NCBI GenBank assembly: GCA_029688905.1
Contig: JARULB010000001.1
Location: 434,001-498,000 of the forward strand
Length of the DNA stretch: 64,000 bases
Origin: Balneolales bacterium ANBcel1
GTDB taxonomy: Bacteria; Bacteroidota; Rhodothermia; Balneolales; Natronogracilivirgulaceae
Direction of reading: 5' to 3'
Shown: positions 54,473 through 61,623 of the stretch, in pieces
How the letters are laid out: every line of letters begins with the position of its first letter
How positions within the stretch are numbered: position 1 is the stretch's first letter
Notes under the pieces: generated by a model
Databases searched by the model: none
What the model was told of the DNA's origin: nothing
What the model saw: only the letters and a program-made list of their open reading frames with translations
Made by a program: the position numbers and the translations under genes

Positions 54473-55771
54473 ATGGAATTAACCGAAATTCTGATTCTTG
54501 TCTTCAGCTTTCTGATTTTACTCGCTATCGGCGTTCCGATTGGATGGACCCTCGGTATCGCGGCCCTGCTCACCCTGCTGATGAGCATGGAATCGATAAC
54601 GGCGGTCACCACCCTCGCCCAGCAGTTCCTCACCAGCCTCGACAGCTTCACGCTTCTGGCAATCCCGTTTTTCATCCTGGCCGGCCAGATGATGAACAAA
54701 GGTGGCATCGCCACACGGCTCATCCGTTTTGCCAAAAACCTGGTTGGATCGCTTCCCGGCGGACTCGCTCACATAAACGTGGTGGCAGCCATGCTGTTCG
54801 GCGCCATCGCCGGATCCTCGGTTGCCGCAGCCTCCGCGATCGGAAGCATCCTGGGTCCGCGGATGGAGAAAGAGGGCTACTCCAGAGAGTTCGGCGCGGC
54901 GGTTAACGTCTCATCGGCATCCATCGGATTGGTAATCCCCCCTTCCAATGTTCTTATCGTCTATTCGCTGGCCAGCGGCGGAACCTCCATCGCCGCGCTG
55001 TTTATCGCCGGATATATTCCCGGCATCCTCACCGGCCTGATGCTGATGGGACTGGCCACTGTCTGGGCCATCCGCAAAAAATATCCCACCGGAGAAAGAA
55101 CCTCCATGGGCGAGCTTGGCCGCTCGTTTGGAGCCGCCCTTCCCAGCCTGCTATTGCTGATTATCGTCATCGGCGGTATTGTTGTCGGCATCTTCACCGC
55201 CACCGAAGCGGCCGCCATCGCGGTAGTCTACACCCTGGTACTCGGCTTTATCTACCGCGAGATTACCATCACCTCCATCCCCGAAATCCTGATGGGGGCC
55301 ATACGCACCACCTCTATCGTCATGCTGCTGATCGCCGCCTCTATCAGCCTCTCGTGGGTGATGTCGTTCGGCCATCTGCCCCAGTCGGTGAGCGAAGCCA
55401 TGCTCTCGATCAGCGACAACAAAATCGTCATCCTCCTGATCATCAACTTGCTGCTGCTGTTTGTCGGAATGTTCATGGACATGACCCCGGCCGTGTTGAT
55501 TTTCACCCCGATATTCCTGCCCGTGGTCGTAGAGCTGGGCATCGACCCGGTTCACTTCGGAATTATTATGGTGATGAACCTCAGCATCGGCATCTGTACC
55601 CCTCCGGTAGGTACCCTGCTTTTCGTGGGCATCAGCGTTGTCAACACCACGATCGAGAAAATCATCCGTCCGTTGCTGCCCATGTTTATCGCCATGATCG
55701 TGGCATTGCTGCTGGTGACATTCTGGGAGGATCTGAGCCTGTGGCTGCCGCGTCTGTTCGGACTGATGTGA
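54473..55771 (+). CDS. TRAP transporter large permease (DctM type)
   Basis: A 432-aa Na+-coupled permease with about 12 spans. Typical segments are FTLLAIPFFILAGQMMNKGG, AAMLFGAIAGSSVAAASAIG, IPPSNVLIVYSLASGGTSIA and the second repeat MDMTPAVLIFTPIFLPVVVE with MNLSIGICTPPVGTLLFVG. It imports the acid delivered by the DctP-type lipoprotein. A 163-bp gap separates it from the small permease gene, longer than other gaps in the row, but no terminator was seen there. Confidence 0.94.
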   Translation: MELTEILILVFSFLILLAIGVPIGWTLGIAALLTLLMSMESITAVTTLAQQFLTSLDSFTLLAIPFFILAGQMMNKGGIATRLIRFAKNLVGSLPGGLAHINVVAAMLFGAIAGSSVAAASAIGSILGPRMEKEGYSREFGAAVNVSSASIGLVIPPSNVLIVYSLASGGTSIAALFIAGYIPGILTGLMLMGLATVWAIRKKYPTGERTSMGELGRSFGAALPSLLLLIIVIGGIVVGIFTATEAAAIAVVYTLVLGFIYREITITSIPEILMGAIRTTSIVMLLIAASISLSWVMSFGHLPQSVSEAMLSISDNKIVILLIINLLLLFVGMFMDMTPAVLIFTPIFLPVVVELGIDPVHFGIIMVMNLSIGICTPPVGTLLFVGISVVNTTIEKIIRPLLPMFIAMIVALLLVTFWEDLSLWLPRLFGLM

Positions 55772-55871
55772 TCCGAAATAGCCCCTCCCGCCGCAAAAAA
55801 ATTTACGATATTCTCAACGGTCAACCTTGAGACCTGCTCATCAGCATAACTATCCATACACCCATTAGCCC

Positions 55872-57434
55872 ATGAATAAAGTTACACGATTCATCTCTGT
55901 CTGTTTGTTGTTTGGCGCCATTATTTTCAACAGCTGCTCCTCTGATACAATCCATGATACCACGCCCCTCGTTGAGACCACCTCCGGCACCATTGCCGGC
56001 TATATGGATGGAGGGGTTTTCGCCTTTAAAGGCATTCCGTATGCCAGAGCCGACAGATTCATGCCTCCGGAAGATCCCGAGCCCTGGGACGGTGTCCGAG
56101 AAAGCACCGAATTTGGCCCGACTGCCATGCAGGTTAACACCTGGTCGGATGAATCGGATATGGATGAAGACGAGCTGTTTACGGTAAATGTGTGGACACA
56201 GGGTGTGAACGACGACAAAAAAAGGCCGGTCATGTTCTGGCTGCATGGTGGCGGATTTCACGTCGGAGGCAGTGACGACCCGATCTCCGATGGCCACATG
56301 CTTGCCCTGACGGGCGACGTCGTCGTGGTTTCGGTAAATCACCGGCTCAATATTCTCGGGTTTCTTGATTTATCCGATTTTGGAGATGAATATGCCCATT
56401 CTGCTAATGTCGGCATGCTGGATGTGGTAGCCGCGCTCCAGTGGGTCAACAGAAACATTGAAAGATTTGGCGGCGACCCCGAGAATATCACCATATTCGG
56501 TGAATCGGGAGGCGGCGGAAAGGTGGCAACACTGATGTGCATGCCGGAAGCAGCGGGGCTGTTTCACAAAGCGATCATCCAGAGCGGCACGCTCGTCAAC
56601 GTGATGGATAAAGAGAAATCAACGGCCATTGGCCGGGCCGTTGTGGAAAACCTCGGAATTAGCGGGGAACAGGTGAGTAGCCTGGATACCATCCCCTATA
56701 GCAGGCTTGTTGAAATCGGCAATCAGGCCCTGGAGCAAACCGTGGGTATGAGAACTCCCGGATCCAGAGAAATATTCGGGTTCGGGCCGGTTCCGGATGG
56801 GATCAATTTGCTTCAGCAGCCATTTACGCCGGGGTTTTCGGACATATCAAAGGATGTTCCATTGCTCATTGGAACAACGTTAAACGAGATGGAGCGCACC
56901 GCCTATGCCGATAAGGACCTTACCCCGGAAGAGGCGATAGCGCGATTGGAGGACCGGTACGGTGATAAAACAGACGAATATGTCGCGCTCTACGAGAAAG
57001 CCTATCCGGAATACACCCCACAGGATCTGCTATCCATCGATACCGTATTTCGACCATATACCATTATGGTGGCCGATGCCTGGTCGGAAACAAGCGAGGC
57101 GCCCGTCTATTCATACCTGCTAACGTGGAAAAGTCCCGTTGATGACGGGGCAAGGGGCTCGTTTCACGGCCTTGATATCCCGCTGGTGTTTAATAACATT
57201 GAATTGGGAAAGCATTGGACCGGCGACGAAGACGATGCCCGTCAGGTTGCGGATGTGATGAGCGCGTCCTGGATTCAATTTGCACGAACCGGCGATCCCA
57301 ATGTTCCGAATCGGCTGCCCGACTGGAAACCCTATTCGCAGGAAAATGGCGAGACCATGATTTTTGACACGGAACCCGAAGTTGTCAATAACCACGACCG
57401 GGCATTGATGAACCTGATTTATCCGATACCGTAA
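55872..57434 (+). CDS. Type-B carboxylesterase, lipoprotein
   Basis: A 520-aa esterase of the carboxylesterase/pNB-esterase family. The lipobox NSCSSD follows a short signal. Conserved parts are GIPYARADRFMPPEDPEPWD, the oxyanion loop MFWLHGGGFHVGG, the nucleophile elbow FGESGGGGK (Ser212), the acidic residue in TTLNEMERTAY and the catalytic His in GSFHGLDIPLVFN (His432). It is the last gene of the LacI-GH115-TRAP row, 100 bp after dctM. A role in removing ester decorations (acetyl, feruloyl or glucuronate methyl ester) from xylan is inferred from context only. Confidence 0.9.
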   Translation: MNKVTRFISVCLLFGAIIFNSCSSDTIHDTTPLVETTSGTIAGYMDGGVFAFKGIPYARADRFMPPEDPEPWDGVRESTEFGPTAMQVNTWSDESDMDEDELFTVNVWTQGVNDDKKRPVMFWLHGGGFHVGGSDDPISDGHMLALTGDVVVVSVNHRLNILGFLDLSDFGDEYAHSANVGMLDVVAALQWVNRNIERFGGDPENITIFGESGGGGKVATLMCMPEAAGLFHKAIIQSGTLVNVMDKEKSTAIGRAVVENLGISGEQVSSLDTIPYSRLVEIGNQALEQTVGMRTPGSREIFGFGPVPDGINLLQQPFTPGFSDISKDVPLLIGTTLNEMERTAYADKDLTPEEAIARLEDRYGDKTDEYVALYEKAYPEYTPQDLLSIDTVFRPYTIMVADAWSETSEAPVYSYLLTWKSPVDDGARGSFHGLDIPLVFNNIELGKHWTGDEDDARQVADVMSASWIQFARTGDPNVPNRLPDWKPYSQENGETMIFDTEPEVVNNHDRALMNLIYPIP

Positions 57435-57805
57435 CGACACCCCGCAGGGCAACGTCGGTATCCGGCACAGATCCAGCTGTTTCGCGGGATCTGTGAAACT
57501 GTCCAAAAGTCCTGCCGGCCTAAATAAGAAACTGCAGGCCAAATAAATAAACATTTCAATGTTGCATCTATTGCGCTACTTGCGTAATTAAACGTCATAG
57601 AAACACTTAAATTCTTTGATGCAACTGTAACCAATTGTGGTTAAGTTATTTACAGGACAGAATCGATTGAGAATTGAGTCCGGTCTTGCGGCATCGGGTT
57701 TGTCTCATGATTGATCATGATCACTGAACCATCCGGTTGATTGAGCTTACCGATTGAATCTGCCCGGGGGAATCAATTTCCGTCTTCATAAAAAACTTCA
57801 ACTCC
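57435..57805. other. Gap before the tandem CotH genes
   Basis: A 371-bp gap with an A+T-rich middle (57530-57660). It contains the perfect 12-bp palindrome TGATCATGATCA at 57712-57723 and CCAATTGTGG near 57631. It probably carries the promoter of the first tandem CotH gene. No gene was seen. Confidence 0.45.
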
Positions 57806-60800
57806 ATGAGATATTGTTATCGCAGCACACTTCACAAAAGCGTCACCTCAGCAGTCCTTTTTCCGGCGATTATATTCATACTGTTATTAATCGTCACACC
57901 GGTATCGGGTCAACAGCTTTATCTGAATGAAATCATGGCCTCCAACGGCGCAACGATTGCCGATGAGGACGGCGACAACGAAGACTGGGTCGAGATTTAT
58001 TATGCCGGCGAGGAGCCGCTGAACCTCGAAGGCTTCGGGCTGTCCGACGACTACGACCGTCCCTTCCGCTGGGAATTCCCCGACATCACCATTCAGCCCG
58101 GCGAATTTCTGCTGGTATGGGCCTCGAACAAGGACCGCCGCGACCCCGACGGCGAACTGCACACCAATTTCGCGATCTCTTCTGCCGGCGAGGAGGTTAT
58201 CCTCACCGCCCCCGACGGTCAGCGGCTGGATGAACTTCCGCCGACCGAAATCCCGACCGACATCAGTATCGGACGGTATCCCGACGGCATCGGTGACTGG
58301 TATTTCTATGCCCATCCGACTCCCGGCGAACCCAACGGCGACGACGGCTATCAGGAGATGCTCGAGCCGGTTTCGTATTCACACCAGGGCGGCTTTTATA
58401 CCGGCGATTTCCAGCTCGAACTATCGCACCCCGATCCGGACGTCACCATCATCTACACACTGGACGGCTCCGAGCCCGATCCGAACAACCTGGACGGAAC
58501 GACCTGGCTACATATGGATCGATATCGTACCTGGGGGCAGCAGTTGCTTGAACATACTTATGCTTCCCGCCAGTATAATCCATCGGCACCCATCGAAATC
58601 CGGAACCGTACAAGCGATCCGAATCACGTAACACACATGCAAACCCGCTTCGAGGACTCCCCGAACCCCGATTATTTCCCCAATAACCCCATATTCAAAG
58701 GAACGGTGGTTCGCGCAAAAGCGGTAAGAGACGGAGCCGTTTCAGATGGTGTTCAAACGCATTCCTACTTTGTGACACCCGACGGGCGGAACCGGTTTTC
58801 ACTGCCGGTCATTTCTTTTGCTATTCAGGAAGATCACTTGTTCGATTATGAAACCGGTATTTACGTACCAGGCAAGTTATATGACGAGTATGGAAATAAT
58901 GAAACCACGGGTCATGCTACGGCTAATTATACGCAACGCGGCATTGAGTGGGAACGTCCCGCGTCCATGGAACTGTTTGAGCCGGACTCCGACCGCGCCG
59001 GTCTTCAGCAGGATATGGGGGTGCGTCTTCACGGTGGATGGAGCCGCTCCTTTTCTTTGAAGTCGTTCCGTCTGTACGCCCGTAATCAATACGGAGACAA
59101 CCGGTTCTACTACCGGATGTTTCCGGATCAGCCCTATGAGGAGTTTAACCGTCTGATGCTCCGGAGTTCAGGTAACGATTTTGAGCAGACCATGTTTCGG
59201 GATGCGATGATGCAGCGCGTGGTCGGCCACATGAACTTCGACACCCAGGCCTACCGGCCGTTCATCACCCTGATTAATGGGGAGTACTGGGGCATGCTGA
59301 ACCTTCGGGAGCGGTATGACAAACACTACCTGGCCAGAGTTCACGGTGTGGATCCGGAAAACATCGACTTGCTGGAGCATGACGAGCAGGATCACGTGGT
59401 TGCCAAAGAGGGCTCTGCCGATCATTATCTTGCGATGATGAATTATATCGCCGACAATGATATCACACTTCAGGAGCATTATGACGAAGTGAATACCCGC
59501 ATGGATATCGAAAATTATATCGACTATCAGGTAGCCCAGATTTTTGTCGGTAACGCCGACTGGCCGAACACCAATCTGGATATGTGGCGGCTTCGCACTG
59601 ATGAGTATGCTCCGGACGCTCCTGCCCAGCACGACGGCCGCTGGCGATGGCTGGTTTATGACCTGGACTTCGGATTCTGGCTTTATAGCGAGGATCCGGA
59701 TTATAATACGCTCCAACACGCCCTCTTTCTCATTGAGCATGCGCACGGGAACTCGGAATGGTCGACCGAACTGTTCCGGTCGTTGCTGGAGAATGAGCAG
59801 TTCCGAAACGATTTCATCAACCGGTTTCTGGATCAGTTGAACACCGCATTCAGAAGTTCCAGAGTTATCGAAATTATTAATGAAATGGCCGGTCATATCG
59901 AGCCTGATATCGCCGAACACATTCAGCGCTGGAACAGGCCGACAGGCGGTTGGGGCAGTTCCGGTTTTGACAACTGGCATAATATCATCAACAATGAACT
60001 CATTCCTTTCGCACTACAACGCCCCGGGAATGTCCGGAATCATTTGAGAGAACATTTCAATATTGATGGACAACTGAATCTGACTGTAGACATTTCTGAT
60101 GAAGCTGCCGGACACATCCGAGTGAATACTATCGATATCACTCCGGAAACGGCCGGCGTCAACAACAATCCATATCCCTGGACCGGCTCTTATTTCCGGG
60201 GTGTTCCGGTAACCGTGAAGGCCAAACCGGCTCCCGGCTTCGCATTTGTCCGGTGGGAAGGCGTTCCTGATAGCCTGCAGTATGACCCGAACGTTGAACT
60301 GACACTCAGAACCAGTACCAGGGTTACCGCTGTTTTCGAGGAAGATATAGACTCCGACGCATTCCCGGAGGCCTTCCGCCTCCAGTCCGGTAGTGAGACT
60401 ATCTCTTTTAGCCATTGGGCTCATGACGCTACCCCCGGTAGTTTTCCCAACCATATGGGCTTTGTCTATATGGACACCCGCGATCCCGGCCTCGAGGCCG
60501 ATATTTCCGGATTTACCAGTGGCAGTTACTCACTCGAGAGCCGGACCCGTATTAACGGCTTTGGCGATGACGGCTTCGCTTTCATCAACACGGGTAACGA
60601 AGACGGCAACCCCGGTTATCCCGGTACCCGGCTCGGCGGAGCCATATTAGCCCTGGATACCCGCAACGCGCAAAACATGCAAATCAGCTGGGAAGGCATG
60701 ACAGTCACACCGAATTCCAGAGTGTATCATCTCAGACTCCAGTTCCGATTCGGTGACCAGGGCCCGTTCACCGATCTGCTTGACAGCGAGGGGAATCCGG

Positions 60801-61291
60801 TCGAATACCGGCGCAATGAAGAAGCCGGACATACCGAGTGGATCGGACCGATAACCCTTCCCGAACAACTGGAGAACAGAGGCTATGTGCAGCTGCTTTG
60901 GCGCTACTACTTCACCGGCCAGCGGCTGGATGACGACAGCGGCGCGCGTGACCAGCTGTCGGTACGCAATATCGTGGTGGAAGCGGGGAATGTTGTCAGC
61001 ACAGGTGAAGAGCCCCCGGACCTGCCCGCTTCATACGCCCTTGGACAAAACTACCCCAATCCGTTCAACCCGTCGACGTCAATCCGGTTCGACCTTCCGG
61101 AAAGCGGTGAAGTCAGACTGGAGGTGTACGACCTGACCGGCCGTCGCATCACTACCCTTGTGGAAGGAATCCGGCAGGCCGGTACCCACCATGTTCACTG
61201 GGATGCCACCGGCCACGCCTCCGGTATATATCTCTACCGTCTCGAAGCGGGTAACCATACCGAAACGCGCAAAATGACGTTGATTAAATAG
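57806..61291 (+). CDS. Large secreted CotH-kinase protein, tandem copy 1
   Basis: A 1161-aa T9SS cargo protein. Signal peptide, residues 1-35. Lamin-tail domain from about 38 (LYLNEIMASNGATIADEDGD). Chitobiase-like module near 190-235 (IIYTLDGSEPDPNN). CotH-like kinase domain with LHGGWSRSFSLKSFRLYARN near 408, GEYWGMLNLRERYDKHYL, NADWPNTNLDMW and GRWRWLVYDLDFGFWL near 610. Then a beta-repeat with VRWEGVPD, an extra beta-sandwich region (about 850-1060) absent from the 29-kb homologue, and the sorting domain from LGQNYPNPFNPSTSI near 1079. The substrate of the predicted kinase is unknown. Its 5' part is nearly identical to the next gene. Confidence 0.88.
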   Translation: MRYCYRSTLHKSVTSAVLFPAIIFILLLIVTPVSGQQLYLNEIMASNGATIADEDGDNEDWVEIYYAGEEPLNLEGFGLSDDYDRPFRWEFPDITIQPGEFLLVWASNKDRRDPDGELHTNFAISSAGEEVILTAPDGQRLDELPPTEIPTDISIGRYPDGIGDWYFYAHPTPGEPNGDDGYQEMLEPVSYSHQGGFYTGDFQLELSHPDPDVTIIYTLDGSEPDPNNLDGTTWLHMDRYRTWGQQLLEHTYASRQYNPSAPIEIRNRTSDPNHVTHMQTRFEDSPNPDYFPNNPIFKGTVVRAKAVRDGAVSDGVQTHSYFVTPDGRNRFSLPVISFAIQEDHLFDYETGIYVPGKLYDEYGNNETTGHATANYTQRGIEWERPASMELFEPDSDRAGLQQDMGVRLHGGWSRSFSLKSFRLYARNQYGDNRFYYRMFPDQPYEEFNRLMLRSSGNDFEQTMFRDAMMQRVVGHMNFDTQAYRPFITLINGEYWGMLNLRERYDKHYLARVHGVDPENIDLLEHDEQDHVVAKEGSADHYLAMMNYIADNDITLQEHYDEVNTRMDIENYIDYQVAQIFVGNADWPNTNLDMWRLRTDEYAPDAPAQHDGRWRWLVYDLDFGFWLYSEDPDYNTLQHALFLIEHAHGNSEWSTELFRSLLENEQFRNDFINRFLDQLNTAFRSSRVIEIINEMAGHIEPDIAEHIQRWNRPTGGWGSSGFDNWHNIINNELIPFALQRPGNVRNHLREHFNIDGQLNLTVDISDEAAGHIRVNTIDITPETAGVNNNPYPWTGSYFRGVPVTVKAKPAPGFAFVRWEGVPDSLQYDPNVELTLRTSTRVTAVFEEDIDSDAFPEAFRLQSGSETISFSHWAHDATPGSFPNHMGFVYMDTRDPGLEADISGFTSGSYSLESRTRINGFGDDGFAFINTGNEDGNPGYPGTRLGGAILALDTRNAQNMQISWEGMTVTPNSRVYHLRLQFRFGDQGPFTDLLDSEGNPVEYRRNEEAGHTEWIGPITLPEQLENRGYVQLLWRYYFTGQRLDDDSGARDQLSVRNIVVEAGNVVSTGEEPPDLPASYALGQNYPNPFNPSTSIRFDLPESGEVRLEVYDLTGRRITTLVEGIRQAGTHHVHWDATGHASGIYLYRLEAGNHTETRKMTLIK
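57897..58552 (+). repeat. Long direct repeat, copy 1 (5' part of CotH gene)
   Basis: This ~656-bp block matches 61691-62346 without gaps at a constant offset of 3794 bp. I count about 40 differences in the first ~600 bp, so identity is roughly 93-94%. It encodes the lamin-tail domain and the start of the chitobiase-like module. Similarity drops clearly after it. Confidence 0.85.
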
Positions 61292-61623
61292 ATGATTTTG
61301 ATATACTGATGTACATTACATGATGTGCATCACAAACGCGCTGCTTTCGTTGCGCCTGCCGGCTGATATTGCCGGTTGCTGTTTCGAGGCCGGGTGAATT
61401 GCTACATTTTCCGGCATGATCCTTGTGCGGTGTTCATACTCATAACACAAAATCGGACTTTCGGGTGGTGCCTATGGTTGCGGGCACAGACGAAACGCGT
61501 CGATAACAACCTTGCCATTTATCGGTCTTCGAGGCTGCGTCTTTTTCGCCTGTACTTCGAATCCGTCAATTACCGATCCGATCGCAAACATTCGGGGATA
61601 TCCGACCTAACCAGACTTTCTGT
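61292..61623. other. Gap between tandem CotH genes
   Basis: A 332-bp gap with no recognised gene. It is not similar to the gap before the first copy, so the duplication did not carry its promoter unchanged. A near-palindromic ACATTACATGATGTGCATCA stretch lies at 61313-61332. No T-tract terminator was seen. Confidence 0.4.
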
